Part shown: in pieces, positions 1 to 9,596 of the stretch
How the letters are laid out: each line of letters opens with the position of its first letter
Position numbering within the stretch: the stretch's first letter is position 1
Origin: Gordonia sp. PDNC005
GTDB lineage: Bacteria > Actinomycetota > Actinomycetes > Mycobacteriales > Mycobacteriaceae
Assembly: GCF_016919385.1 (NCBI RefSeq)
Contig: NZ_CP070351.1
Coordinates: 1,426,001 to 1,490,000 of the forward strand
Reading direction: 5' to 3'
DNA length: 64,000 bases
Program-made: the position numbers and the translations under genes
The notes under the pieces: generated by a model
Told to the model about the DNA's origin: nothing
Database searches by the model: none
The model's input: the letters and a program-made list of their open reading frames with translations, nothing else

Positions 1-52
1 CACTCATTCGTCCGAGCAACTTCTCAGCATCGATTCTCTTAAGGAACTAGGC

Positions 53-859
53 ATGGCGAACCCCTTCGTGAAGTTCTGGAACTACATGATGGCTCTGGGC
101 AACTCCAAGATCGACGAGCACGCCGACCCGAAGGTCCAGATCCAGCAGGCCATCGAGGACGCCCAGCGTCAGCACCAGGCGCTGTCGCAGCAGGCGGCCG
201 CCGTGATCGGCAATCAGCGTCAGTTGGAGATGCGACTGAACCGCCAGCTCGAGGAGATCGAGAAGCTTCAGGGCAACGCCCGCCAAGCGCTCACTCTCGC
301 CGATCAGGCCGCCACCGCGGGCGACGCCGCGAAGGCTGCGGAGTACACGAATGCCGCAGAGGCGTTCGCCGCGCAGCTGGTGACCGCTGAGCAGAACGTC
401 GAAGATCTCAAGGTGCTGCACGACCAGTCGCTGACAGCGGCTGCGCAGGCCAAGCAGGCAGTCGAGCGCAACGCGATGGCCCTGCAGCAGAAGCTCGCCG
501 AGCGGTCCAAGCTGCTCAGTCAGCTCGAGCAGGCCAAGATGCAGGAGCAGGTCAGCGCTTCGCTCAACAGCATGAGTGAGCTCGCGGCTCCGGGGAACAC
601 ACCGAGCCTCGACCAGGTGCGCGACAAGATCGAACGTCGCTACGCGAACGCGCTCGGATCCGCGGAATTGGCCAAGGGATCGATCGGAGGCCGCATGGCG
701 GAAGTCGAGGCCGCCGGCGTGCAGCTCGCCGGCCACGCCCGTCTCGAGCAGATCCGCGCCAGCATGAATGGGGGATCGCTCACCGCGGGCACTCAACCCG
801 CCGCGGGCCAGGTTGCTCCAGCACCTTCCACACCCGCGGTGGACACGGAGAAGCACTGA
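53..859 (+). CDS. pspA: PspA/IM30 family envelope-stress protein
   Basis: This 268-residue protein belongs to the phage-shock PspA/IM30/Vipp1 family, peripheral membrane proteins that oligomerise on stressed inner membranes. The N-terminus carries the typical amphipathic stretch ([12 protein letters not shown]). It is followed by a long heptad-rich, Gln/Ala/Glu-rich coiled coil over about residues 25-190. The last 50 residues are low-complexity Ala/Pro/Gly, as in actinobacterial members. An AAGGA ribosome site lies 8 nt before the ATG. In mycobacteria the orthologous position (Rv2744c) follows clgR, which would lie just outside the left edge. The gene is probably translationally coupled to the next one, because its TGA overlaps the likely CTG start there. 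Confidence 0.93.
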   Translation: MANPFVKFWNYMMALGNSKIDEHADPKVQIQQAIEDAQRQHQALSQQAAAVIGNQRQLEMRLNRQLEEIEKLQGNARQALTLADQAATAGDAAKAAEYTNAAEAFAAQLVTAEQNVEDLKVLHDQSLTAAAQAKQAVERNAMALQQKLAERSKLLSQLEQAKMQEQVSASLNSMSELAAPGNTPSLDQVRDKIERRYANALGSAELAKGSIGGRMAEVEAAGVQLAGHARLEQIRASMNGGSLTAGTQPAAGQVAPAPSTPAVDTEKH

Positions 860-2043
860 CTCGGATCGCGGTGGTGGCGGGCTCCGACGCCGGCCACGCC
901 TTTCCAGCGCTCGGACTCGCGTCGAAGCTTGTCGCCGCAGGCGATGAGGTGATCGTCTACACCGGTGGCCGCTGGTCGACCGAGGAGTCGCGTTCCGGGG
1001 CGAGCGTCCGGGAACTGCCCGGTCTCGCCGCACTGCCGGGGGAAGACGACGACGATGCGGGCGCCAAGCTCAGTGCACGAGCAGCTCGCATGGCGTTGGC
1101 TCTTGCTCCCGAACTGGCAGAGGCAGACGTGGACCTCGTGGTCAGCGACGTGATCACCCGCGCCGGGGGATGGGCCGCCGAACTGCTCGGTGTTCCGTGG
1201 ATCGAGCTGTCACCGCACCCGCTGTACGAGCAGTCGCGTGGACTCCCGCCGATCGGAGCCGGCATGGCGGCTGGCCACACCACGGCTACACGACTGCGCG
1301 ACACGGTGCTGCGGTCGATGAGCGCGCGCGCGGTCGCGTCCGGGGAGCGCGCCACAGCGGTCGCTCGACGCGGGATCATGCTGCCGCCGAAGCCGCAGCC
1401 CGCCGCTCGCCTCGTCGCGACCCTGCCGGGCCTGGAGGTGCACCGACCTGACTGGCCCGAGCGGACTCACCTGATCGGACCGCTTCTGCACGAGCCGACC
1501 GACGCAGTGTTCGATCGTCCGGGCGTCGATGGGCCGCTCGTCGTCATCGCTCCGTCGACGGCACGCTCCGGTGAGGCCGACCTCGGTGGCGCGGCTCTGG
1601 AGGGGCTCGCCGATGTGTCGTCCGTGCGTCCGGTGCGTGTGGTGTACTCCGCCCTCACTCCGCCCCCGGCGGGCGTCCGGGCCCCGTCGGCACTCGTGGC
1701 CGGAACCGCTCGTCAGGACGACGTCCTGGTCGATGCGGCGGTCGCCGTCTGCGGGGCCGGACACGGGATGCTCGCCAAGGCCCTGCTCGCAGGCGTGCCC
1801 GTCGTGACCGTGCCCGGTGGCGGTGATCAGTGGGAACTGGCGAATCGAGTGTCGCGCGCCGGAGCGGGCGTCATCGTCCGCCCGGCGACTCCGGCTGCGA
1901 TCGCCGCCGCCGTGGAGAAGGTACTCGACGATCCGTCGTACACCGTCAACGCTCGGCGGATCGGGGCAGGAGCGGCCGCGACCGTCGATCCTGTCCCGAT
2001 CGTTCGTCGAATCCTCACGAGAGCGCCCCTGACATGCGTCTGA
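856..2043 (+). CDS. Glycosyltransferase-like protein (Rv2739c family)
   Basis: The sequence reads as a GT-B-fold, UDP-glucuronosyl/glucosyltransferase-like protein. It has an N-terminal nucleotide-fold start ([20 protein letters not shown]). Near the C-terminus is the acceptor-side signature [33 protein letters not shown], in which the first Gly-rich turn and the later Asp-Gln are typical. The first ATG/GTG in frame is GTG 871, but that would delete part of the first beta strand and has no ribosome site. CTG 856 overlaps the pspA stop as CTGA, restores the conserved Arg-Ile-Ala-Val-Val strand, and sits 5 nt after GGAG (847-850). I therefore prefer a 395-residue product. The substrate is unknown. 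Mycobacteria keep a homologue in the same place. Confidence 0.75.
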   Translation: MTRIAVVAGSDAGHAFPALGLASKLVAAGDEVIVYTGGRWSTEESRSGASVRELPGLAALPGEDDDDAGAKLSARAARMALALAPELAEADVDLVVSDVITRAGGWAAELLGVPWIELSPHPLYEQSRGLPPIGAGMAAGHTTATRLRDTVLRSMSARAVASGERATAVARRGIMLPPKPQPAARLVATLPGLEVHRPDWPERTHLIGPLLHEPTDAVFDRPGVDGPLVVIAPSTARSGEADLGGAALEGLADVSSVRPVRVVYSALTPPPAGVRAPSALVAGTARQDDVLVDAAVAVCGAGHGMLAKALLAGVPVVTVPGGGDQWELANRVSRAGAGVIVRPATPAAIAAAVEKVLDDPSYTVNARRIGAGAAATVDPVPIVRRILTRAPLTCV

Positions 2044-2228
2044 CAGAGTTCAACGAGATGGTCGGCATCGAATTCGGACGCCTGCGGTCGGATGCGATGC
2101 TCGTCGACCACGTGCTCATCGAACTGGGTGGCAGGACAGGCGCTCAGGCTATCGCCGACGGTGTGGATCCGCGCGAAGTGTGGCGTGCACTCTGCCGCGA
2201 TTTTGAGGTCCCGCCGGAACGTTGGTGA
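2034..2228 (+). CDS. DUF3046 small protein
   Basis: A 64-residue protein beginning [15 protein letters not shown] and ending in a Trp (PPERW), the pattern of the DUF3046 family found next to recA in actinobacteria. The ATG overlaps the end of the preceding gene, whose TGA is at 2041-2043, so translation is probably coupled. The conserved helical core contains HVLIELGGRTGAQAI and a Val-Asp-Pro-Arg-Glu-Val-Trp motif. No enzymatic residues are evident and the function is unknown. The reading frame is open further upstream, but that part is a shadow of the preceding gene. Confidence 0.8.
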   Translation: MRLTEFNEMVGIEFGRLRSDAMLVDHVLIELGGRTGAQAIADGVDPREVWRALCRDFEVPPERW

Positions 2229-2259
2229 GGTTCCGTCACACGATGTTCGGGCGTGTCGC

Positions 2260-2287
2260 TTGCAGTCGAACATCTGTTCGCTAGACT
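2260..2287 (+). promoter_or_regulatory. recA promoter with embedded LexA (SOS) box
   Basis: The -35 hexamer TTGCAG (2260-2265) and the -10 hexamer TAGACT (2282-2287) are separated by exactly 16 nt. Those 16 nt are TCGAACATCTGTTCGC (2266-2281), which matches the actinobacterial LexA box TCGAAC-N4-GTTCGA at all but the last base. LexA bound here would cover the spacer and block polymerase. recA starts at 2469, which leaves an untranslated leader of about 175 nt. Confidence 0.85.
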
Positions 2288-2468
2288 GCAGTGGAACCGA
2301 ATCGCCGTTCCGTGCGTCCAACCTTGTATGAAGACGATCAGCAAGGTCTCGGACACCAGCACCACAACGCAGACTCGGAACGGCACGACGAAATTGTCGG
2401 AGGTCGGCTCTACGGTGGTCTCAGAACCGCCGGATGAGCCGGAGAAAGACCAGAACGAGGAGACCAGC

Positions 2469-3515
2469 ATGGCACCCGTCACCGATCGACAGAAGGCGCT
2501 CGACCTCGCACTCGCGCAGATCGATAAGAACTTCGGCAAGGGCTCGGTCATGCGACTGGGCGAAGACACTCGCCCGCCGATGGAGGTGATCCCGACCGGT
2601 TCGGTCGCGCTCGACATCGCGCTCGGCATCGGAGGCCTGCCTCGCGGCCGCGTCGTTGAGGTCTACGGCCCGGAATCGTCGGGTAAGACCACCGTCGCGC
2701 TGCACGCGGTCGCGAACGCACAGGCTGCGGGCGGCATCGCGGCGTTCATCGACGCCGAGCACGCGCTCGATCCCGACTACGCCGCCAAGCTGGGCGTCGA
2801 CGTCGACGCCCTCCTCGTGTCGCAGCCCGACACCGGAGAGCAGGCGCTGGAGATCGCCGACATGCTGATCCGCTCGGGTGCCCTCGACATCCTGGTCATC
2901 GACTCCGTCGCGGCTCTGGTGCCGAAGGCCGAGATCGAAGGAGAGATGGGCGACAGTCACGTCGGCCTGCAGGCTCGCCTCATGAGCCAGGCCCTCCGCA
3001 AGATGACCTCCGGTTTGAACAACTCGAACACCACCGCGATCTTCATCAACCAGCTTCGCGAGAAGATCGGTGTCATGTTCGGCTCGCCGGAGACCACAAC
3101 CGGCGGCAAGGCGCTCAAGTTCTACGCTTCGGTCCGCCTCGACGTGCGTCGTATCGAGACCTTGAAGGACGGCACCGACGCTGTCGGCAACCGCACTCGT
3201 GTCAAGGTCGTCAAGAACAAGGTCGCACCGCCGTTCAAGCAGGCCGAGTTCGACATCCTGTACGGCCACGGCATCAGCCGCGAAGGCTCGCTGATCGACC
3301 TGGGTGTCGCTGAAGGCTTCATTCGAAAGTCCGGCTCGTGGTTCACCTACGAGGGCGACCAGCTCGGTCAGGGCAAGGAGAAGGCCCGTACCTTCTTGAT
3401 CGAGAATCCCGACATCGCCAATGAGATCGAGACCAAGATCAAGGACAAGCTCGGTATCGGTCGTCGTGACGCCGTGGACGCCGACGCGGTGGCGCCCGAA
3501 CCCGTCGACTTCTGA
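2469..3515 (+). CDS. recA: RecA recombinase
   Basis: RecA forms ATP-dependent filaments on single-stranded DNA, catalyses strand exchange and stimulates LexA self-cleavage. From ATG 2469 the protein is 348 residues, the usual length for actinobacterial RecA, and GAGGAGA lies 5 nt upstream. The frame stays open back to 2253, but that part has no RecA homology. Walker A GPESSGKT is at residues 67-74. The [17 protein letters not shown] strand and the [14 protein letters not shown] loop are intact. There is no intein, unlike some mycobacterial RecA. It is followed 12 nt later by recX, so the two are probably one operon under the LexA-controlled promoter at 2260. Confidence 0.98.
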   Translation: MAPVTDRQKALDLALAQIDKNFGKGSVMRLGEDTRPPMEVIPTGSVALDIALGIGGLPRGRVVEVYGPESSGKTTVALHAVANAQAAGGIAAFIDAEHALDPDYAAKLGVDVDALLVSQPDTGEQALEIADMLIRSGALDILVIDSVAALVPKAEIEGEMGDSHVGLQARLMSQALRKMTSGLNNSNTTAIFINQLREKIGVMFGSPETTTGGKALKFYASVRLDVRRIETLKDGTDAVGNRTRVKVVKNKVAPPFKQAEFDILYGHGISREGSLIDLGVAEGFIRKSGSWFTYEGDQLGQGKEKARTFLIENPDIANEIETKIKDKLGIGRRDAVDADAVAPEPVDF

Positions 3516-3527
3516 TCGGAGTCCACG

Positions 3528-4037
3528 GTGGAGCGTAAATCCACCGGCTCGGGCCCGTCCGCCTGGGACGCCGCACTGCGGCTCCTCGGCGCACGGGCCC
3601 GCAGTCGTCAGGAGATGCATGATCGGCTCGTCGCGCGGGAGTTCCCGCCGGACGAGATCGAACGAACCATGACACGACTCGACGAGTGGAATCTGCTCGA
3701 CGACGCGGAGTTCGCGCACCAATGGGTGCGGTCGCGCAGTGCCACGTCGCAGCGGGGCAGGCTCGCCCTCAAACGTGAACTTCGGACCAAGGGGATCGAC
3801 GACGACGTCGCCGCAGAGGCTCTCGAGACGATCGACGCCGACGCCGAACGAGAGATCGCGTACACCCTCGCAGAGAAGAAACTCACATTCGACGCCGCTG
3901 ACCTCGCGGACCCCGCCGTGCGGGCGAAGGCCTACCGTCGACTGACCGGGGCGCTCGGACGACGCGGGTACCCGCCGGACGTGATCACCTCCGTGGTGAA
4001 GGACGTGATCGCCGCCCGGCGGGAGGCCGCTGACTGA
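3528..4037 (+). CDS. recX: RecX, regulator of RecA
   Basis: RecX binds inside RecA filaments and limits their growth. The 169-residue product has the three-helix repeats of the family: AWDAALRLLGARARSRQEMHDRLVAREF, then DDAEFAHQWVRSRS, then LKRELRTKGIDDDVAAEAL. The GTG start at 3528 has GGAG 6 nt upstream and begins 12 nt after the recA stop. The neighbouring ABC transporter is read on the other strand and ends 4 nt further on. Confidence 0.94.
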   Translation: MERKSTGSGPSAWDAALRLLGARARSRQEMHDRLVAREFPPDEIERTMTRLDEWNLLDDAEFAHQWVRSRSATSQRGRLALKRELRTKGIDDDVAAEALETIDADAEREIAYTLAEKKLTFDAADLADPAVRAKAYRRLTGALGRRGYPPDVITSVVKDVIAARREAAD

Positions 4038-4041
4038 TCGA

Positions 4042-4920
4042 TCAGCCGCCCGCGTCGGCCTTCGGAGCGTCGGCGTCGAGCGCGGGCAGCTTGCCCGACT
4101 TCCGCTTGCCCTCGCGAAGACGCCGCTCCATGCGGCGCGCGAGGGTGGTGAGCGCGAAGTTCAACACGATCATGATCACCGCTACCACGATCAGCGACGG
4201 CAGATAGTTGCCGAAGTACGATGCGGCCTTCTGCCCTGATCGGACCACCTCGATGTATCCGATCGCGTAGCCCAGGGCACTGTCCTTCAAGGCGATGACC
4301 ATCTGCGACACCAGGGCGGGCAGCATCGCCGTCACTGCCTGGGGGAGCAGGATGAGTCGCATCATCTGCGATTTGCGCATGCCGATCGACTGCGCGGCCT
4401 CGGCCTGCCCCTTCGGAAGTGATTCGATGCCCGCCCGGAGGATTTCGGCGATCACCGAACCGTTGTAGAAGGTCAGACCGAAGACGACGGCCGCGAACGC
4501 CAACTGCGACGACGGGACCACCGCGTATGCGGCGAAGAAGTAGTAGGCGAAGTAGATCAGGATCAGCACGGGGATCGCGCGGAACACCTCGACGAGCACG
4601 CCGGACAGCTTTCGCACCCAGGCATGATCGGACAGGCGTCCCACGCCGAGGACCGCGCCGAGGACCAATGCGAAGACGACGGAGAGCACCGCAGCCTTCA
4701 AAGTGCCGAGGATGCCGGGGAGGATCCATGTCGTCCACGTGCCGGCCTGCGTGAACGGCTCCCACTTCTCCGAGGTGAGCTGGCCGTTGTCGTTCAACGC
4801 CATGACGATGTACACGATCACGGCCACCAGTACCGCCAGGAAGACGACGGTGCTGATCATGTTGCGGGTTCGGGCGCGTGGGCCCGGTGCGTCGTAGAGG
4901 ACGGTCGCCTGCTGACTCAT
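4042..4920 (-). CDS. gluD: Glutamate-type ABC transporter permease GluD
   Basis: An integral membrane permease of the polar amino-acid ABC family (HisM/GltK type), paired with GluC in the importer. The 292-residue protein has a long hydrophobic N-terminal segment (about residues 20-45), further membrane helices, and the cytoplasmic EAA loop [25 protein letters not shown] that contacts the ATPase. The C-terminal tail is charged ([17 protein letters not shown]). I chose the ATG at 4920, which forms an ATGA overlap with the gluC stop. A start 15 nt upstream is open but unnecessary. The order gluA-gluB-gluC-gluD matches Corynebacterium. Confidence 0.92.
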   Translation of the reverse strand: MSQQATVLYDAPGPRARTRNMISTVVFLAVLVAVIVYIVMALNDNGQLTSEKWEPFTQAGTWTTWILPGILGTLKAAVLSVVFALVLGAVLGVGRLSDHAWVRKLSGVLVEVFRAIPVLILIYFAYYFFAAYAVVPSSQLAFAAVVFGLTFYNGSVIAEILRAGIESLPKGQAEAAQSIGMRKSQMMRLILLPQAVTAMLPALVSQMVIALKDSALGYAIGYIEVVRSGQKAASYFGNYLPSLIVVAVIMIVLNFALTTLARRMERRLREGKRKSGKLPALDADAPKADAGG

Positions 4921-5600
4921 CGCTTCACCGCCCATCGCTTGGCGGCCCAGCCGAAGACGGCGCCCTCCGACAGCGTGATGATCATGAAGCCGACCGCGAT
5001 GATGGCGAAGATCGCCATGATCTGATCTCCATTGGTCTCCAATTCGGTCTTCATCAGCAGCGATGCCTCAGCAACGCCGATGACCGATGCGATCGTCGTG
5101 TTCTTGGTGAGGGCGATCAGCACCGATCCCATCGGGGCGATGACCGTCCGCATTGCCTGCGGAAGAACAACGAGGCCGAGCACCTGCGGGAACGACATGC
5201 CAAGTGACCGTGCGGCTTCGGCCTGCCCGAGCGGAACGGTGTTGATGCCGGAACGGAGAGTCTCGCAAACGAACGTCGCCGTGTAGAGGACAAACGCGAG
5301 GATCGCGAGTCGGAAGTTGTTGTTGACGATGAAATCGCTGTCCTCGGGCGCCATCGCCAGACCGAGGTTCTGGTAGAGGCCGACGGAGCAGAACAGAACG
5401 ATCAGGGTCAGCGGGGTGTTGCGGACGATGTTCACGTACGTGCTCGCGAACCCGCGCATGATCGGAACGGGCGACACAGCCATCGCTGCGAGGAGCGTTC
5501 CCCAGATGAGAGCTCCGACTGCGGAGATCAGCGTCAGCTTGATCGTCACCCAGAATGCGGGCCACAGTGCCGGGCCCATGGTGTCCCAGAGTGTGGACAT
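4917..5600 (-). CDS. gluC: Glutamate-type ABC transporter permease GluC
   Basis: The second membrane subunit of the amino-acid importer, 227 residues. The N-terminus [31 protein letters not shown] begins the HisM-type permease fold. The EAA loop is [25 protein letters not shown]. About five hydrophobic segments are visible. Its ATG (5600) overlaps the gluB stop in a TGATG junction, and its own stop overlaps gluD in an ATGA, so all membrane subunits are translationally coupled. Confidence 0.93.
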   Translation of the reverse strand: MSTLWDTMGPALWPAFWVTIKLTLISAVGALIWGTLLAAMAVSPVPIMRGFASTYVNIVRNTPLTLIVLFCSVGLYQNLGLAMAPEDSDFIVNNNFRLAILAFVLYTATFVCETLRSGINTVPLGQAEAARSLGMSFPQVLGLVVLPQAMRTVIAPMGSVLIALTKNTTIASVIGVAEASLLMKTELETNGDQIMAIFAIIAVGFMIITLSEGAVFGWAAKRWAVKR

Positions 5601-6598
5601 CAGGCGGCTCCTTCACAGGGTGTGGACTTGCTTGTCAGGAATTCGAGGTCGCCGACTGTGGGCAGCAGATCGTAGTCGACCTTCGGGTCGTCGGCGCGAG
5701 CGGCGAACGCGTCCACGTCCTTGTCTCCGAGGTTCTCGCGCAGCGCGATCTCCCACGGGGACTGGCCGCCGGGCGGGGCGACGAGCATCGCCGTGAGTGC
5801 CTTGTTCACAGCGTCCACGGCCTCCGGATACTCCTGCGCCATGCCGATGCCGTAACGCTCCTTCGAGAAAGGCGCTCCGGCCTTCTTCAGGGCGTCCTTC
5901 ACACACGCGTCTTTCGGATATGTCATGGAGACGAGCTTGAACTCGCCGGGGTACCGATTGGAGTATCCGGCGAGGATCGTCTCGTCCGTGGTCAGCGCGT
6001 CGACCTTGCCGCGGCGCAGTGCCTCGACGCACGACGAGTACGAGTCGTACTCCTGCAGCTGCACGCCGCTGAGCTGTGCCTTCACGTTCTGCGCGGGTGT
6101 CGACCCGGACACCGAGCAGAGCTTCTTACCGTTGTTGAGATCCGTCAGCGAGGTCAGAGTGTCGTCGTCCTGCCGAACGAGAAGTCCCTGGTAGGTGATG
6201 AGGTAAGGGCCTGCGAACGCCACCTTCTTGGAGCGTGCCGCGTTGATCGAGTAGGTGGCGGCGATCATGTCGACCTCGCCGTTGTTGATCAGCGTCTCGC
6301 GCTGCGCGGACGGCGTCTCACGCCACGAGATCTCCGGGTGGGCGACGCCGAGTTGGTCGGCGATGTGGTTGACGACGAACTCAGACACCTCGGGATCGAA
6401 TCCGACGACTGACGCGTCGGGCTTCTGCATGCCCATGCCCGGCTGGTCGAACTTGGTTCCGAGGATCACTTTGCCGTTGCGGATCGAGTCGAGGAGATTG
6501 CGGGGCTCGGAACTGCCGCATGCGGCCAACACGGTCGCCAGTACGGCGATCACCGCCGCGACGACGGCGAGCCGTCGTAGGGGAGAGGGTCTGGTCAT
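5600..6598 (-). CDS. gluB: Glutamate-binding lipoprotein GluB
   Basis: The extracytoplasmic solute-binding protein of the importer, 332 residues. It has a lipoprotein signal: basic start MTRPSPLRRL, a hydrophobic core, and lipobox LAAC with the acylated Cys at residue 27. The mature part shows the amino-acid-binding fold: VGFDPEVSEFVVNHIADQLG, a Met-Ile-Ala-Ala-Thr-Tyr-Ser-Ile strand, and FAGPYLITYQGLLVRQDDDT. Family membership suggests glutamate or a related acidic amino acid. The exact ligand cannot be read from sequence alone. Confidence 0.93.
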   Translation of the reverse strand: MTRPSPLRRLAVVAAVIAVLATVLAACGSSEPRNLLDSIRNGKVILGTKFDQPGMGMQKPDASVVGFDPEVSEFVVNHIADQLGVAHPEISWRETPSAQRETLINNGEVDMIAATYSINAARSKKVAFAGPYLITYQGLLVRQDDDTLTSLTDLNNGKKLCSVSGSTPAQNVKAQLSGVQLQEYDSYSSCVEALRRGKVDALTTDETILAGYSNRYPGEFKLVSMTYPKDACVKDALKKAGAPFSKERYGIGMAQEYPEAVDAVNKALTAMLVAPPGGQSPWEIALRENLGDKDVDAFAARADDPKVDYDLLPTVGDLEFLTSKSTPCEGAA

Positions 6599-6599
6599 G

Positions 6600-7352
6600 T
6601 CAGTGCCCCAAGATCTTGGACAGGAAGTCCCTGGCCCGTTCGGACTTGGGTGCGGTGAAGAAGCTCTCCGGATCGGTGTCCTCGACGATCGCGCCGTCGG
6701 CCATGAAGATGATGCGGTCGGCGGCTTTGCGGGCGAAGCCCATCTCGTGGGTGACGACGACCATCGTCATGCCTTCACGGGCCAGGGACACCATCACGTC
6801 GAGCACTTCGGAGACCATCTCGGGGTCGAGCGCCGACGTCGGCTCGTCGAACAGGATCACCTTCGGATCCATCGCGAGCGAGCGGGCGATCGCGACGCGC
6901 TGTTGCTGACCACCGGACAGCTGAGCCGGGTACTTGTCCTTCTGTTTGGTGACACCGACACGGTCGAGGAGTTCCAGCGCCTTCTTCTCGGCGTCGGCGG
7001 AGCTCACCTTGCGGACCTTCGTCGGACCCATCGTGACGTTCTGCAGGATCGTCTTGTGGGCGAAGAGGTTGAAGGACTGGAAGACCATGCCGACATCGGA
7101 TCTCAGGCGCGCGAGGTCCTTGCCTTCGGCCGGAAGCAGTTCACCTTCGATCCGGATCTCGCCGCTGTCGATGGGTTCGAGTCGGTTGATGGTGCGGCAG
7201 AGAGTCGACTTGCCCGAGCCTGACGGCCCGAGCACGACGACCACTTGGCCGCGTGGGATCTCGATAGTGATGTCTTGCAGCACATGGAGGTCGCCATAGT
7301 GCTTCTGAACATGCGTCATCGAGATCATCGGTGTGACGTTCGAGTCGTTCAT
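6600..7352 (-). CDS. gluA: Glutamate ABC transporter ATP-binding protein GluA
   Basis: The ATPase subunit that powers the importer. Motifs are canonical: Walker A GPSGSGKS, signature LSGGQQQR, Walker [13 protein letters not shown], and the H-loop VVTHEMG. The start at 7352 gives 250 residues and is supported by a -10-like TACGTT on the minus strand (7365-7360), 7 nt before the ATG, which implies a leaderless message. The core family sequence begins nine codons later at [12 protein letters not shown], so a start at 7328 is also possible. It is the first gene of the four-gene operon. Confidence 0.94.
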   Translation of the reverse strand: MNDSNVTPMISMTHVQKHYGDLHVLQDITIEIPRGQVVVVLGPSGSGKSTLCRTINRLEPIDSGEIRIEGELLPAEGKDLARLRSDVGMVFQSFNLFAHKTILQNVTMGPTKVRKVSSADAEKKALELLDRVGVTKQKDKYPAQLSGGQQQRVAIARSLAMDPKVILFDEPTSALDPEMVSEVLDVMVSLAREGMTMVVVTHEMGFARKAADRIIFMADGAIVEDTDPESFFTAPKSERARDFLSKILGH

Positions 7353-7359
7353 GTGTACC

Positions 7360-7365
7360 AACGTA
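7360..7365 (-). promoter_or_regulatory. -10 element of the glu operon (leaderless)
   Basis: TACGTT on the minus strand ends 7 nt before the gluA ATG at 7352, fitting the TANNNT actinobacterial -10. No convincing -35 is visible and no Shine-Dalgarno sequence precedes the ATG. Confidence 0.5.
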
Positions 7366-7457
7366 GTTGTGGCAACGGCCACAGGTCTGCAGGACTGGCG
7401 AAGAACTGTGTTTCAGACGTGTAAAGATCGGCGGTCCGGTCGATTTGCCCCGCCACG

Positions 7458-7463
7458 TAATCT
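7458..7463 (+). promoter_or_regulatory. -10 element of miaB (leaderless)
   Basis: TAATCT at 7458-7463 ends 6 nt before the GTG at 7470. The purine run between them (GGAGGG, 7464-7469) abuts the start too closely to act as a normal ribosome site, so transcription probably begins at or next to the start codon. Confidence 0.5.
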
Positions 7464-7469
7464 GGAGGG

Positions 7470-8984
7470 GTGAGTGGTGCAGCGATGAAGTCGTATTCGG
7501 TACGGACCTACGGGTGTCAGATGAACGTCCACGATTCCGAGCGCATCGCCGGATTGCTCGAGGACGCCGGGTACATCGCCGCACCCGATGGTGACGACGC
7601 CGACCTGGTCGTCTTCAACACCTGCGCAATTCGCGAGAACGCCGACAACAAGCTGTACGGCAACCTGTCGCACCTCGCGCCCGTGAAGTCCGCCCGGCCG
7701 GGAATGCAGATCGCCGTCGGCGGCTGCCTCGCACAGAAGGACAAGGACGTCGTCCTGAAGAAGGCGCCCTGGGTGGACGTCGTCTTCGGCACCCACAACA
7801 TCGGATCGCTGCCCGCGTTGCTCGAGCGCGCCAGGCACAACGAAGAGGCGCAGGTCGAGATCCTCGACTCGCTCGAGACCTTCCCGTCGACGCTGCCGGC
7901 ACGCCGGGACTCGGCATACTCGGGTTGGGTGTCGGTGTCGGTCGGCTGTAACAACACCTGCACGTTCTGCATCGTCCCGTCGCTGCGCGGCAAGGAGGTC
8001 GATCGCCGACCGGGTGACGTGCTCGCGGAAGTGCAGGCACTCGTTGATCAAGGGGTCCTCGAGGTGACGCTGCTCGGCCAGAACGTCAACGCCTACGGCA
8101 TGTCGTTCGCCGACCCGGACACACCTCGCAACCGAGGGGCGTTCGCCGAGCTGCTTCGTGCCTGCGGAGACATCGAGGGCCTGGAACGGGTCCGATTCAC
8201 GTCGCCTCACCCTGCCGAGTTCACCGACGACGTCATCGAGGCGATGGCACAGACTCCCAATGTGTGCCCGCAACTGCACATGCCATTGCAGTCGGGTTCC
8301 GATCGGGTGCTCAAGGCGATGCGTCGCAGTTACCGCAAGGCCAAGTACCTCGGCATCCTCGAGCGTGTCCGCGAGGCGATGCCGCACGCCGCGATCACGA
8401 CCGACATCATCGTCGGGTTCCCCGGCGAGACTGAAGAGGACTTCGTCGAGACTCTCGACGTCGTCGAGAAGGCCCGCTTCTCCAGCGCGTTCACCTTCCA
8501 ATACTCGGCGCGTCCCGGCACGCCCGCTGCGACCATGCCCGACCAGGTTCCGCAGGACGTGGTGACCGAGCGGTATCAGCGGCTCATCAAACTGCAGGAA
8601 CGCATCTGCCTGGAAGCGAACGAGGAACTCGTCGGCACCGACGTGGAGTTGCTCGTCGTCGCCGACGAGGGACGCAAGAGTTCGGCGACCGGCCGGATGA
8701 CGGGCCGCGCCCGTGACGGTCGGCTTGTGCATTTCGCCGTCGACGACCGCACCTCGGTCCGCCCGGGTGACATCGTGACGAGCACGATCACCGAGGCCGC
8801 ACCACACCACTTGATCGCCGACGCCGGCGTCGCCTCGGTCCGACGGACTCGAGCCGGCGACGCTCATCAAGCGGGGACCACACCCACGACGGCTCCTGTC
8901 GGCGTGGGACTCGGAATGCCGATGATAGGCGCGTCGCCGATCGTCGAAACGGCTTCGGCCTGCGGAACTGGAGGATGCGCATGA
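7470..8984 (+). CDS. miaB: tRNA-2-methylthio-N6-dimethylallyladenosine synthase MiaB
   Basis: A radical-SAM methylthiotransferase that adds a methylthio group to i6A37 of tRNAs. It acts after MiaA, which is encoded at 11754. The UPF0004 domain has its three cluster cysteines at residues 16, 52 and 86 ([20 protein letters not shown]). The radical-SAM motif is C160-N-N-T-C164-T-F-C167. A TRAM RNA-binding domain follows near residues 380-440. The tail of about 50 residues (ending ACGTGGCA) is not conserved in the family as I know it. I use GTG 7470. ATG 7485 is an alternative without a ribosome site. Confidence 0.96.
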   Translation: MSGAAMKSYSVRTYGCQMNVHDSERIAGLLEDAGYIAAPDGDDADLVVFNTCAIRENADNKLYGNLSHLAPVKSARPGMQIAVGGCLAQKDKDVVLKKAPWVDVVFGTHNIGSLPALLERARHNEEAQVEILDSLETFPSTLPARRDSAYSGWVSVSVGCNNTCTFCIVPSLRGKEVDRRPGDVLAEVQALVDQGVLEVTLLGQNVNAYGMSFADPDTPRNRGAFAELLRACGDIEGLERVRFTSPHPAEFTDDVIEAMAQTPNVCPQLHMPLQSGSDRVLKAMRRSYRKAKYLGILERVREAMPHAAITTDIIVGFPGETEEDFVETLDVVEKARFSSAFTFQYSARPGTPAATMPDQVPQDVVTERYQRLIKLQERICLEANEELVGTDVELLVVADEGRKSSATGRMTGRARDGRLVHFAVDDRTSVRPGDIVTSTITEAAPHHLIADAGVASVRRTRAGDAHQAGTTPTTAPVGVGLGMPMIGASPIVETASACGTGGCA

Positions 8985-9574
8985 GTGCGGACGAGACGTC
9001 GACGTTCGGCGAATACGAAGACGACCTGAAGAAGGCCGAGCAGAAGGTCGCAGGCGAGATCGATCCCGGCGCGCGCGCCGTGGTCGTGGCCGTCTGCGTG
9101 CTGGTCGCGCTGCTGTCGGTGATCCTGCCGCATGCGGGCGCCGCCAACGGTCTCGACGTCATGACCATGTCGGACACGGCGCACGCCGAAGCGATCGCGC
9201 TTCCCTCGCGGGTGTTCGTCTACCTGCTGGTGATCTTCGGAATCGGCTTCTCGATCGTCGCTCTGCTCACCCGGCGGTGGGTGTTGGCCTGGCTCGCCCT
9301 CTGCGGCTCTGCCGTCGCATCGGTCGCGGGCATGCTGGCGATCTGGACGCGGAACACCGTCGGTGTCGCCGACTGGACCGTGCCGTCGGGTGCTGGCATC
9401 GGACTGCTCCTCGGCTGGTTCGCCGTGATCGTGCTGACCTTCCACTGGTCGCGCACGGTCTGGGCGCGCAGCAACTACCACCTCGCGTTGGAGGCCGAAC
9501 GCCGCGAGAAGGCAGCAGAGCAGGAAGCGGCCGGCCTCGCTCTCCAGCGGAAGTCGGGCACCGGAGGCAACTGA
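8981..9574 (+). CDS. Conserved membrane protein (Rv2732c-like)
   Basis: A 197-residue protein with a charged N-terminal helix ([17 protein letters not shown]) followed by four hydrophobic segments at roughly residues 33-53, 80-98, 103-122 and 133-155. The C-terminal helix is Glu/Arg-rich. The ATG at 8981 overlaps the miaB stop (ATGA) with GGAGG 6 nt upstream, so it is coupled to miaB. Mycobacteria have a similar protein at this position. I recognise no enzymatic motif, and the function is unknown. Confidence 0.8.
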   Translation: MSADETSTFGEYEDDLKKAEQKVAGEIDPGARAVVVAVCVLVALLSVILPHAGAANGLDVMTMSDTAHAEAIALPSRVFVYLLVIFGIGFSIVALLTRRWVLAWLALCGSAVASVAGMLAIWTRNTVGVADWTVPSGAGIGLLLGWFAVIVLTFHWSRTVWARSNYHLALEAERREKAAEQEAAGLALQRKSGTGGN

Positions 9575-9596
9575 CTCGGCGCCCGACCGTGGCCGG

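Noticed and set aside
2253..2468. Possible 72-residue N-terminal extension of RecA.
   Set aside because: It spans the SOS promoter and leader, has no RecA homology, and a strong ribosome site lies before ATG 2469.
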